From Asterias rubens (Eukaryota > Echinodermata > Asteroidea > Forcipulatida > Asteriidae), in NCBI RefSeq assembly GCF_902459465.1, contig NC_047067.1, forward strand, positions 11,854,840 through 11,918,839: 64,000 nt of DNA, in the 5' to 3' direction. Position 1 is the first letter of the stretch, and the number at the start of each line of letters is the position of its first letter. Both the position numbers and the translations under genes were made by a program. This document shows, piece after piece, positions 1 through 11,400 of this stretch. Below the pieces are notes generated by a model that saw nothing but the letters and a program-made list of their open reading frames with translations, ran no database searches and was not told the DNA's origin.

Positions 1-300
1 GTACATTCTTTCAGTATTCTGGCAGGCAAATATACTACCCTAGTCCTAAGAGAAAAATTGACATTTTGCGTCATAATTTCCACATAAAACCAAGAGTTAT
101 GAAATAAAAGCTGGTCAAGTTTTGAGATGTGCCCCTTTCATTATATCAAAAGTTGATAAGAATTAAACAGTGCAATCTCCATAAATTATAAGATTTTATG
201 TTTTCTTCCACTGAGCTGTGTACAAATCACGCCAGCAGGAAGTCCAGGCTCTGTGGCTCTTTTGCAAACATGTGATGTCACAGGTCACATCATCTATAGA
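1..300. repeat. Dispersed element M, copy 1
   Basis: The reverse complement of this stretch recurs at 13441-13548 plus 14079-14280, including GTGATGTCACAGGTCAC and ATAAAATCTTATAA. It may extend left of the window. Confidence 0.6.
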
Positions 301-566
301 AGAACAAGTTAAGAGAGTGTGTTCATCCCTTCTTTCTCCTGACTACATTGTCTCTCTTTTCACTTCTGTTCACTGATAAACACCAGTACACTTAGTGCAG
401 GTTTATTTAATGGATTTATTTATTTGATTACACATCCAACAGTACAATTAATTGCACCAATAACCGGATAGGAAATGAGAAGAAATGCTCAGATTAAAAG
501 GAAAACCGCACTCGGTAAAAACCCATTCAATTAGGTAGGGCCTGAAAACCCAATCCAAATGCAAGG

Positions 567-1421
567 CTTCATATGGTCAAACTTTTCAGATCTGGGGTCA
601 AAACATTTCCGATAATTTTGTGGTTCCAAATGATTCAGAAAGGACTACTGAAGACATTTTATCAGTTGAGACTGGGTTAACAACAACAAAATTCAGGTTT
701 ATGGAGAAATTTGAGAGTTTGGATTTTTGGTCAGAAATGAAAACAAGCGACCATACCGGTATGGTCAAAATTTTCAGATTTGGGGTCAAAACATTTCCGA
801 TGATTTTGTGGTTCTAAATGATACAGAACGGACTACTGAAGACATTTTATCAGTTGAGACTGGGTAAACAACAACAAATTTAAGATTTATATAGAATTTT
901 GTGAGTTTGGATTTTTGGGTCCCAAATGAAAAAAAATCGATCATACCGGTAAGGTCAAAATCTTCAGATTTGGGGTCAAAACATTTCTGATGATTTTATG
1001 GTTCCAATTGGTACAGAACGGACTACTAAAGACGTTTAATCAGTTGAGACTAGGTAAACAGACAAAATTATAGGATTTATAGAGAATTTTGTGAGTTTGG
1101 ATTTTTGGTCTGAAATGAAAAAATAATTGATCATACAGGTAAGGTCAAAAACTTCAGATTTGGGGTCAAAACATTTCCGATAATTTTATGATTCCAATTG
1201 ATACAGAACGAACTATTGAAAACATGTTATCAGTTGAGACTAGGTAAATAGACAAAATTATTAGATTTATAGAGAATTTTGAGAGTTTGGATTTTTGGTC
1301 AGAAATGAAAAAAAGCGACCATACCGGTATGGTAAACATTTTCAGATTTGGGGTCACACAATTTCCGATGATTTTATGGTTCCAAATGATACAGAACGGA
1401 CTACTGAAGACATTTTATTCG
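567..1421 (+). repeat. Tandem block of ~189-bp units, about 4.5 copies
   Basis: TCAGATTTGGGGTCAAAACA recurs near 588, 776, 965, 1155 and 1343; the units also share GTTTGGATTTTTGGTC. Divergence of roughly 10-15% between units suggests an old local array. Confidence 0.85.
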
Positions 1422-1429
1422 TCTCGGTA

Positions 1430-1502
1430 AAATTATCAAGAACCAGGCCTCGTTGGGATTAAACCACTAGTTGAAAACCTCTTCACCACACATTGATTCC
1501 CT
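1430..1502. repeat. Half copy of palindromic MITE (family N)
   Basis: AAGAACCAGGCCTCG and ACCACTAGTTGAAAACC match one arm of the full palindrome at 35079-35242. Confidence 0.6.
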
Positions 1503-1813
1503 TGTTTTGTGAGGTTGGATTTTTGGTAAAAAAAAAATCAACCATAAGGTAGGATTCGCACTAGGTACACATAGGTGAAAGGCAGAGAAAGAAACCACAG
1601 AGTGATTCCATCTCATCCCCTGATGTTGTGTTGTGTTGACATTCTAGCCTTTGAGAAAGACTCCGATAGGGTCAAAATATCACGCCGTTCAGTAGCTTGG
1701 AAAACAAAACCCTCAGACTAGTTTTGGTCAAAAGACTAATGCCCAGTGAGGTTGTGTTGTACAGTGGAGACATTACCGCCTCATAATGTACAAAATGTAG
1801 GTGAGAGTAAATT

Positions 1814-1863
1814 ATGCCAAAACATGTATAATGCCAAAACATGTATAATGCCAAAACATGTAT
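1814..1863 (+). repeat. 17-bp tandem repeat, 3 copies
   Basis: Three copies of ATGCCAAAACATGTATA in a row. Confidence 0.8.
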
Positions 1864-2360
1864 TGTAACACGAACGTCACAGCTTTTCTTTCCACATTAT
1901 AAGTTTTTCATAAACCAGCAGCAATCTTTGTTTTTTCCCCAAAGTATCACATGGCTCGAATTTGGGGAAACAAAAACTAGGACTGCAGGGCTTGTATAGC
2001 TCAAAACTTCAACTGAACCATAGAATTGGTTGCATGACCAAAATAAAATAACAATTTCACATTTAAAAAAATGAGCTGTGTTTGGAATAAGCACAAGGAG
2101 AAGATTTATCTCATAATTTGTCACTCAACGAAATTCACTACTTAATGTTATAGATCAAGTTTAATAAAAAATGCAGTGACTAGTGAGGTGTTGTTATAAA
2201 TTCAAAAACACAAGACTACCGGACTTTTACAATCGCAAGTCAACTGGCCCAATGCTAAATAAAATCATTGGTCTCAGCTCAGTCCTGCAACCTAGTATTT
2301 ATTTCAAGCCCTGTATCTTCTTGACACTAGAAGTATAATTGATAGGGGAGGGGGAGGGGG

Positions 2361-2518
2361 TCGATTTCACAAAACTCTTCCTAACTTAAGACTAATCTTA
2401 GGACTTCGGACAAGTCCCAACCCCACACAGTAGCATGCAGACCTTAAGACTAATCCTAAGTTAGGACAAGCTCGCCCTAACTCGAGATAAGACGAGTCCT
2501 AACTCTTTGTGAAATAGA
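2361..2518. repeat. Palindromic MITE family P, copy 1
   Basis: Terminal inverted repeats TCGATTTCACAAAACTCTTC and its near complement; interior rich in CTAAGACTAATCTTAGG. Other copies near 15588, 18687, 25150 and 55308. Confidence 0.75.
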
Positions 2519-2940
2519 CAACTGCTCTCATGCATTAGAAAATGTGATGAATCAATCACACACAAACAAATTCTTTTTAAAAAAAGAGATGTCCAATTGT
2601 CCATACATGTCGGCCCCAATTCTATTAGGGTCCTGTCAATTGTTGTCGGCTTAATGAATAATGGATCTATTGTTGCTACAGTTCAATTCATACCTGGCTG
2701 AACTTTATAACTTTTGGCTTTGGATACAAAAATAGTTTTCAAATTGTTACAGTCTGCTGGACAACAGTGTAGGTTTTTAGACCAAGCTACCTTCACCAAA
2801 GATTTTTGTATTACATATTTTACAAAGGGTCAACTCAAATCAGTTCCAGAAACAAACCTACTGGACCTGGGTATGTTGTTTGAACTAAAAATTGGAGTAG
2901 AACTTAAAAGTTGTGACAACAGTTGATAAAAATAACAAGT

Positions 2941-3732
2941 TTAAAGTCACCTAGAAATAGATTTATTTTTCTTCAAACAGTAGAGTCTATGTTTCTGAAC
3001 AATAAAATAATTTTTGAGTAATTGTTTTTAAAGATATAACAATGTTTAAAAAAATAAATAAAATTGTGTGGGGGTGACTCCGCCTACCCCTTTTGTGACG
3101 TCAATTGAGGCAGACTTTGCCTCGATCGAGCATCGAACACATGTACATGCAAGTACATTCAAGTCCTAGTTGTGAGTTTTTCATTTCGAAAAAGTTTTTT
3201 TCTTGCATTTTCCCGGCAATTTTGACCAGGTGTATTGCAGCTGGATGCAGCAAAACAACTAAAGATGGGGTCAGTTTGCAAAGTGGTCCGGTCCGACATC
3301 TTTTCAAGTGCTGTGCAGCTAAAACTTCGAGCCGTCATGCTTCGAGAATCCTGAATACACTACACATTTTGAAATTAAGAGAAAAGTTCTTTTCTAAAAC
3401 ATTACGCCATCCCAGCAATTTTTTCCAGCTAGTGGGGAAGTCGAAGAAGGTCCTGAAAGACGTAATGAACCTAAAGGAGCACTTGCCCAACAGGAAAAAA
3501 ATCAGGTAATGTTTCAACTTTGAGGGCATGTTTTTAGCTTGTGCCAAGTGTCACTATCTTGTGTTGGCACTGCATGTGATTCATCGCTCCTCGATTGACG
3601 CCACAAACAGCGCCCTCTCGGGTAACATGGAAACTAGTTTTTTTCAAACCTTGTTTATTCATATTCCACTCATCAAAACACATATTTTAATGACAACAGC
3701 TTTGACAAAATACCACTTCCGGGTGACTTTAA
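2941..3732 (+). mobile_element. TTAA-flanked TIR element with a THAP-domain remnant (family K5, copy 1)
   Basis: TTAA followed by AGTCACCTAGAAATAG at the left and the inverse CCGGGTGACT then TTAA at the right. The interior carries a broken THAP domain. A shorter relative lies at 59087-59492. TTAA target plus THAP fits the Kolobok superfamily (inference); no transposase core is present. Confidence 0.65.
3219..3432 (+). pseudogene. Degraded THAP-domain coding remnant
   Basis: TRCIAAGCSKTTKDGVSL resembles the N-terminal zinc-binding half of a THAP domain (C-x4-C spacing). After a frame change come CFENPEYTTHFEIKRKVLF and LKHYAIPAIFSS, the latter matching the THAP C-terminal AVPTIF motif. The expected initiator ATG is ATT here, the middle is missing, and the pieces are in different frames with stops between, so it cannot make a THAP domain. 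Confidence 0.55.
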
Positions 3733-3976
3733 GAAATTTCAACAAACAACTAAATTCAAACCCAACCAAAATTAATTTTAATGTCGCTACAATTAAAGTA
3801 AAACTAACACACAGCTTGTTTGGAGTAGAATTAGACTACCTCCATTCCATGCTTTCTGTTTGTTCAGTCTGGCAAAATCACCGTTCAAATTCACGAAGGC
3901 TTAGCTTGGATTTGACCCCCCATCGAGCATGTCGAGCCTGATTCAATTCAATTCAATTTATTTATTCTCATCACAG

Positions 3977-4379
3977 TTAAAGACACTGGAAACTATTTGG
4001 TAATTGTCAAAGACTAGTCTTCTCACTTGGCTTGGGGTATCTCAACATGCATAAAAAAACAAACCTGTGAAAATTCAAGCTCAATTGGTCTTTGAAGTTG
4101 CGAGATATAAATGAAAGAAAAAACACCCAAGTTGTCACACCAAGTTGTGTGCTTTCAGCAGATGCTTGAGTTCGAGGCGTCAAAATCTAATTATGAGGTC
4201 TCAAAATCAAATTAGTGGAAAATTTTTGTGAAAAGTAACGTTAGCCTTCTTTCTCAAAAACTACGTTACTTCAGAGGGAGCCGTTTCTCACATTGTTTAA
4301 TACTATCAACCTCTCCTCATTACACGTTACCAAGTAAGGTTTAATCAAATGCTAATTATTATTTTGAATGCTTTAAATT
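3977..4379 (+). repeat. TTAA MITE family 1, old copy
   Basis: Starts TTAAAGACACTGGAAACTA; shares GTCAAAGACTAGTCTTCTCA, the GAAAGAAAAAACACCC block and GTTACCAAGTAAGG with the family. Its right end is decayed. Confidence 0.75.
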
Positions 4380-5147
4380 AATTGAATTAATTTTAAACAA
4401 GTAAAAGGTGAAATTGTTTTCCATAAGGTTTATCGCAAATAGCAAAATATCAAGAGAGGGCGCTGTTGAACCCACACAAAGGTATAGACGTTGCGTGCTC
4501 GATTCGTAGAAACTGCATAGAAACCGCCCCATATTCCTTCCCACAATGCATTGCGTTTCTGAATCGCGATTAACCTTATGTCGTGATGTCATTAGATTAG
4601 ATTGTGTGCACTAACATTAAAACAATAACATTCAAATAGCCAGATGCATTTAAATGCCATGATGGATTGATGGGATTGGATGAAATTGCCACCATGACCC
4701 CTGTCACTGCCTTGGTGCCCTTGCAATGTGAATTATAGGTCTGGTCTGGTCTACCAAAGAAAAAGAGAAACTGCCTCGCCCGTGCAATATCAATGAAACT
4801 GACTGCGCGTGTAGCTGACCATGTGGCAGAGTCAGTGTCACCGGGGTCAGCTTTTCACAACTTATTGAATTCAGGACTTCTTTCATGAAAAACGAAGGAT
4901 ACAACTTGGAGATTATTATCTTGCTACATATTATTTGCTCTTCACATGTTATATAATTATTGATAGCTCACCTTTTCTTGGACAACAATTTTGAAATTCT
5001 GCCAGCAAAAGGCTGAGTAGTTCTCGAAGAAACGAGACTTGTGTACATGTAGTAGGAACAAAAAATAACGGCTAAGTAATAGAGCGCCCTCTCTGTCCCT
5101 TTCTAGCTAGGACGTAAAGTTTGTGTGACGTCAGATGTTCAGGCTAT

Positions 5148-5337
5148 GGCCATTTTCGAAACCATGACTTTGGTCCAAAGTTTGGATTCGGCTTCAGGCT
5201 CCGTTCTCTTGTATGCTGTGAGAAGCCCTGAAGGCTGAGCGTGTACAATACACAAAGCAAGCACAGTTGTCAAAAACACCGCGGGGCCGAGCAAGCTAGC
5301 CTGAGCCGAATCCAAAGGCTTGGTTTCGAAAAGGGCC
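5148..5337. repeat. TIR MITE beginning GGCCATTTTCGAAACCA
   Basis: Ends are inverse (GGCCATTTTCGAAACCA / TGGTTTCGAAAAGGGCC); interior has GATTCGGCTTCAGGCTC facing GAGCCGAATCC. Related ends at 21425 and 40474. Confidence 0.7.
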
Positions 5338-5578
5338 TATGCTTTATGTAAACTTTTGTTGAATAATGAAAAGGGTGGGGAAGGTCTGGTTGTCTTAAAC
5401 GCTGTTGGCGCACGCTTCAAATTAATTATCAACTAATTAATAATAAAATGATGAGAGCTGGCTAGGCCCATCCATTGACAAAAATACCAATAGCCAATAA
5501 AAATGGCCTGCGCTAGCAGACCCCAATCTTGACGGTGCAACTTTCCGCAATATGGGTATGTATTTATTGAAATAAACA

Positions 5579-6096
5579 TGGGTGTCAATCAGGGGAGGGA
5601 CAGGGGGGGACATGTCCCCCTCCCCATCTTTTTGGAGGCAGCTAGGGGGACAAAATATCAAATGTCCCATCCTTTTGACCACCTTTATCATGAAGACCAA
5701 GTATTGCACTGCGTAAGACCAAACCCTGTGTCCCGCCATGGGCAAAGGATGACACAACTTTTTGAAGGGTGGGGGACACTATATCAAATGCCGCCCCCCC
5801 CCCCACCACACCTCAAAATTGGCACAAGATTTTACCACAGAGCATCTAAAATGCAAAAATGTTGCTAGCCCCTTTAAAAGTGGGCCCTGAACTCATTGTT
5901 AAGGCTTCTCACGCGAAGGCTCCATCGTTGACAGATTTGCACACCCCCCCCCCAAAAAAAGAGTGCATCTACGGACCAATTTTTTTAGGCGCCCTAGCGA
6001 GCCCTGGCCCCAGGCCGTAAAGTGTTATGACTTACAATACCCCCCCCCCAACTCCCCCCCCCCCCCACACACCTCTCAAGACAGATTGACACCCCT
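5579..6096. repeat. TIR element with GGGTGTCAATC ends and G/C homopolymer interior
   Basis: Left end GGGTGTCAATCAGGGG, right end GATTGACACCCCTGATT. The inside contains several C-runs (5798, 5944, 6042-6066) that are prone to sequencing error. Confidence 0.6.
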
Positions 6097-6814
6097 GATT
6101 ACTACTTCAGGTTAAAAGGCAACCGCGCCCCTATTGAAAACAAATCCATGAAAACCATGATCTATCCGATTTGCTGAAAAAATTTGAGAATCAGAGTTTC
6201 CTTTTATTTTGGTGAATGCATCCGAATCTACATCAATTTCAACCACAAGAGGGCGATATTGCATGTTTGCGGCATTGATCTCCTCGTGAGAGCACACTGG
6301 TGTAACTTTGAATGGTTCTGCAGGGTATAGTTGTCTGTCCATTCAAACGACCCCAAACGAAGGAACCTAACAACTAAACAATAATTTGTTACAATGACAG
6401 TTAACAAAATAAATGTTTGTTTAAAAAAAACAAAAAAAAACTTAGGGGGTGGTGATCGTCGAGACAATCGAAAGCTAGAGTGCTGACGATTGATCATTTT
6501 CGGCAAAACCTGCTCCGGGGATCCACCGTGACTTGCATCAAAATTTTACCGGCCTTTGTCACTTTGGAGGGAAATTGCTCATGTCTAAAGGCTGGTTCAT
6601 TGCACCATCCCTTGCTGGTCAAAATTATACTTCCCGGCACTTGAGACTGGATTTGACTTTTATCAGTTTTTTTTTTACCCAACACCGATGTGTGGACGTT
6701 CTTAGCACTGTATACTATTATATGGAAAGGTTTGCGGTTAAACACCGTGTGATCATATCATAGATAGAGCAAGGAACATAATACTACTTTCCTGAGTCCC
6801 GTGAAAAAAATATG

Positions 6815-6905
6815 ACAGGCATACTGCTCGGGTGGGATTCGAACACACGACCAGTTCTACAGCAGCTAATACCAACCTAGACGTCCCATCGAGATCGCGT
6901 GCATG
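6815..6905 (-). repeat. tRNA-derived SINE head (family S5), minus
   Basis: The complement reads GTGTGTTCGAATCCCACCCG, a pol III B-box; the same head is at ~16985-17160. Confidence 0.6.
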
Positions 6906-6909
6906 CCCG

Positions 6910-8159
6910 AGATTTGTTTATATCCAAAGTAAAACTGGGGTTTTTTTTGGTCCGTCCTATATCCCTAGTGCAGTGGTTCTATAGGCATGTATAAAACTCA
7001 GGAAATCGCTTTCGTAAAAGTTTGGATTACTTTTGTGTACATGCTTGCATGTTATTATTTTTCGCTATTAAAAATAATTATTTTGTGGTCCAAAAATATT
7101 TCAGCAGGCAGACCGTTTCTAATTCTCCGTGTGTTGAGACTTCGTTTGATGACCCATGTCACCCCCCCCCCCCCCCCCTCCACCGACCGGACACAAACCC
7201 GCGTCAACCCAAACATAGCCAAAGGAAGCACAGGCAGCCGGTAGTTTCGGAGGCCTCCTAAAAAACATCTAAAACCAAGTTGTCAATCACACATTAGTAA
7301 GTAAACACTAAAGCCAAATTAATGTATTGTAAGAAAAGAGCAATTATTAGCATAATAGTTACTGAAGTCAGACAAGCAAACACATGATCATGACATCAGA
7401 GAAATATTGATTGGTGCATTAAAAAGGACCACCACTGCGCTCCAGTGTCGGGGTGGCAGCAGACATTACAGCAGCAAGAAATCTATGCCGTGTTCACGCT
7501 TGAATTCCCCCACACCATCACCACACACCACACGGGACGGATGTTCGAAGTCGTCGCTACCTAACTTGCCAACCATCAATGATTACGTGTAAAGTCTGAT
7601 GAGGTTTGACGCATTGAAATACCGCAGATCTGAATATAATGCCGACCTTTCACATTTCTAGATCAATAGTTTTTAATGTCAAACACCTGGAATAAACAAT
7701 CGCAGAGATGCTGAGTTCAGAGTAAGAGTAGACAATGCAAGAGAACTAGCTGACGTTCAAGAGGTCACCACCCGTCAGAAGAAATCCTTGTGCTTTTGTT
7801 TACGTGTATCCAGCTCGCAGGGGGAAGTTGTGGCCGCTTGGTGTACGATCGACTGCAACAATCTTAAACAGCATAACCGGATGATTGCGACATCACAATA
7901 ATTAAACATACACTGAGATCGGAATATTGACACAACCGTCAACGGGTAATGATAAAGTACACGTAGGCCCTGGCGACAGAATCACAAGTTCCAGTAATCA
8001 CTATCTCACTATCATCAGCAGACAGGTCATCGTCAGTGCATGCTGGTTTTAAACCAGTAAACGTGTGTGCTTCGGTGTTTTGCAATGCAATCGGATTCGG
8101 TGCAATCTACGAGGTACAATGTAGCTGAGCTAGCTGAGTACAATTCTATTCTATTCTAC
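6910..8159. other. Intergenic stretch without a supported gene
   Basis: A C-run at ~7144-7160 is the only obvious low-complexity tract. The rest looks single-copy, with no convincing coding signal or splice pairs; it could include distal promoter sequence of the GLTP gene. Confidence 0.4.
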
Positions 8160-8464
8160 AGAGACAGGCATTGACAGGTACCGGTTTCAAAGAGAACATG
8201 ACACTTCAGTAACTGCAGGGCCTGTGACTATATGATCATATTAAATTATGATGAATGCTTCTGAAGAATGAGCTCATCATCGTACATGTTGTAGATGAAG
8301 TTGAATTGAAGTTCATGTTCGTTGCCTGTCCTGTTGCACCGACCAAAGACAAAGTCATTGAGTATTAAAGGACGACTGACTGCCTGTGCTGACCTCAAGT
8401 CAACAAATACAAAGAACAGTGTGTTGTTTGAGAATTCCATGACCTGTTGGACTGTATTGCAGAA
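8160..8464 (+). promoter_or_regulatory. Probable 5' leader / proximal upstream region of the GLTP-domain gene
   Basis: Sequence just upstream of the chosen start is not recognisably repetitive and carries several out-of-frame ATGs (near 8249, 8287, 8313 and 8440), so either transcription starts close to 8440-8460 or the leader contains upstream ORFs. TATTGCAG ending at 8462 could also act as an acceptor, leaving a short coding exon joined to a farther noncoding exon. No TATA box is clear. Confidence 0.3.
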
Positions 8465-11400
8465 ATGGCCAACAACAACCACAGAGGTATGTTTATACAG
8501 CTTGCAGTATTTTATTTTTTCCATCCATATGTGAATCTAAACCATATCTAACCTTGCTCTTTTGTTTGGAGGTCATCTCAATGACCCGTCTCAATGATCC
8601 CATGTCTTTAACCCCTCCTAACCATAGCCTGCAGTATTCATTATTTCCATTATCTATGATTACGTTAATCTAAACCATATCTTACCTTGCGTGCTCTCAT
8701 GTTCTGTAAGTCAAGATATTAGGGACTTTTCGTTTTCAATGACGGATGGTTCTGCGACTGTAAAGATGACATTTGGCATCATCTGCGCATGCGTCGGCTT
8801 TGAGGACGGTCGTCCCTCAATTTCTACGACAGTACTTGGGATGAATCTTCGTTGTGCTGAAAACGACAACGTTTAGCTGAACAACCGTCGCAGAACTATC
8901 CGTCGCCGAAAACGAAAAGTCCCTATTCTTAACCCTCCCGACGGTGAGATGGGGGTTACGATTATCGCAACTAGTTCTATAAAATAACTCCCCTAACCAA
9001 GATAGAGGGCCTTCGACCTTTGTTATCCATGGTTCATTGTAAACCCAATTGAAACGCACATGTAGACTGTGTATCTTAAATCTTGATTTGTAAAGTTTTA
9101 TAATAGGCCTATAAGTTTTATTCAGGCCCAAGTTCTAATTATTCTTACTGTATTATCACAGGATTACTTCAGCCCGGTTCATAATTCCTGCAAATGCGAA
9201 GTGAATATGACGTTACAACTTTGTTTCCACTGCAAATATTCACAGCAGTCGAGAAAATTATTTGTTGTGAATTTGTGACGTCAACTTTGTTTCCACTGCA
9301 AATATTCACAGCAGTCGAGAAAATGTTTTGTTGTGAATTTGTGACGTCAAATTGTATCGCATTCGCAGGAAGTTTTAGTATGTCATATAAACCTGCTTTA
9401 CTGTGGCTTTACTATTTCTAGACTAATGGCTGCAAATTTGTTAGCCAAAGTTTTTTTGGGGGGTGAATGTGTACTGAACAGTAAATAAAGCCTAACAATT
9501 GATAATTGAATTGCCAATGATGTATTGGCCCTTTTTCGAGTTACCAATAACTTGTCATTCTTAAAAAAAATTGGTATCAAGACAAGTGTGAATTTTTTCT
9601 TATGTCATTTGCACACAATAATTTAGGTTCGATCTTAGAGCAGCACAGTGCAAGGTTTAAATTAAATTGATAACAAATAACCCATGCAATATCTAGGATA
9701 TTGTACCTTTATCAAATAGGATATTGTACCTTTTGACAAAGGGCATTTAAGGGAAGGTACACGTTTGGTAATTGTCAACGACAGTCTTCTGACTTGGTGT
9801 GTCCCAACATAAGCATAAAATAACAAGCCTGTGAAAATTTGAGCTAAATTGGTCATCGAAGTTGCGAGAAAATTATGAGAGAAAAACACCCTTGTTGGAC
9901 GAATTTGTGTGCTTTCAGATAGGAATAAAAGACTTCCGGCTAGAAGTCTTTTATTATTTTAGTGAGAAATTACCTCTTTCTCAAAATCTATGCTACTTCA
10001 GAAGGAGCCGTTTCTCACAATGTTTTATACTATCAACAGCTCTCCAATGCTTGTTACCAAGTCAGTTTTTAAGTTAATATTTGTTTTGAATAATTACCAA
10101 ACGTGTACCTTCCCTGTTTGCACAATGTGAAAAACACATTAGTGGGAAAAACTGCAAAGGGAAAGTGCGTACATGTACCATGGAGGTAGAAATTGAGTGT
10201 ACCTCCCATGCATATACAGCTTTGGTAACCAAGTTGTGTTTCTCTAACCCGGCAATTGTAAAAAACCTTGACCTGTGGAAAGCAACAATTGGTTGAGGCA
10301 AGGTCTCCGATAACCACAAACTTGACTTGTAATGTTTTCCTCCTGATGTTTTTTTTTTCAAACTTGGTCCTTTGTGTATTTTGAAACAATTGACCTTCTG
10401 TTGTATTTAAAACTAAACTTTGAACTTGGGCAATTTGCATGATGAATTGAGGGCAACTTAAGTTATTGAAGTTAAATGGATGTGTATGTGTAAAAGGGTC
10501 AAATGGTAGTCTATTTTCCTTTTGTTGTTGGAGATGGTTTTGGCCCTCTTTACTGGTTTTGGGACCCTTCTATTGGGTTCCAAGTTGGCTTCCAAAAACC
10601 TCCAACTCCAACAAAGGAATGAACCATTGTCTTTTCTATAAAAAAGCTCCTTTTAAAATGTCAAAGTCAGCCAAAAAAGTTATCCATTGTTATTTTTTTG
10701 TAAAAAAGCTCCTCTAAAAATTTCAGAGTCAGACAAATGAATGATCCGTTGTCTTTTCTGTAAAAAAGCTAAATGTCAGAGTCAGACAAAGACAGGATCC
10801 ATTGTCTTCTCTGTAAGAGTCGGACAAAGAAATAACCGATTTTCTTTTCTGTAAAAAAGCTCCTTTAAATTGTCAGAGTCAGACAAAGAAAGGAGTCATT
10901 GTCTTCTCTGTAAGAGTCGATGAAGAAACGAGCCATTGTCTTTTCTTTAAGAGTCTAACAAAGAAATGGCCTATTGTCTTTTCTTATCAACATGAAAGTA
11001 AAAAAAAATGTTTTTGTATAATTTCACAAAAACATGAAGAGAAACCAAAACAATTTGCCAGATTGCACAATAGGTCTTTTAAAACCATTGTCATAAACAC
11101 CAAGGAGAAATCATTCCAAAGACCTTGTTTCAAATATGGGTGACAGCCAAACATCAACAAATTTAATTCCAGAATGCCTCACAGTTTAGAAAAAAAACCT
11201 GGGGAAAACTTTAGTGGTGCTAATTTGCCTGTACAGCTTTACAAGAACGAGGTATCAATATGAGACTTGAATAAATGCCCTCCAATGACACAACACACAA
11301 TGTATGACAGTGTATTAATTTGAGCATGGAGCAATATCAGTGCCCAATCATTCCAACCCAAATCTGACCCCATTATTTTACATTAAGTTTCTGGATTATC

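Noticed and set aside
3528-3941. 137-codon open frame after the THAP remnant
   Set aside because: No family resemblance; it crosses the right end of the TTAA element, so it is a chance frame.
5578-5868. Open frame rich in proline
   Set aside because: Lies in a TIR element with C-homopolymers; no coding evidence.
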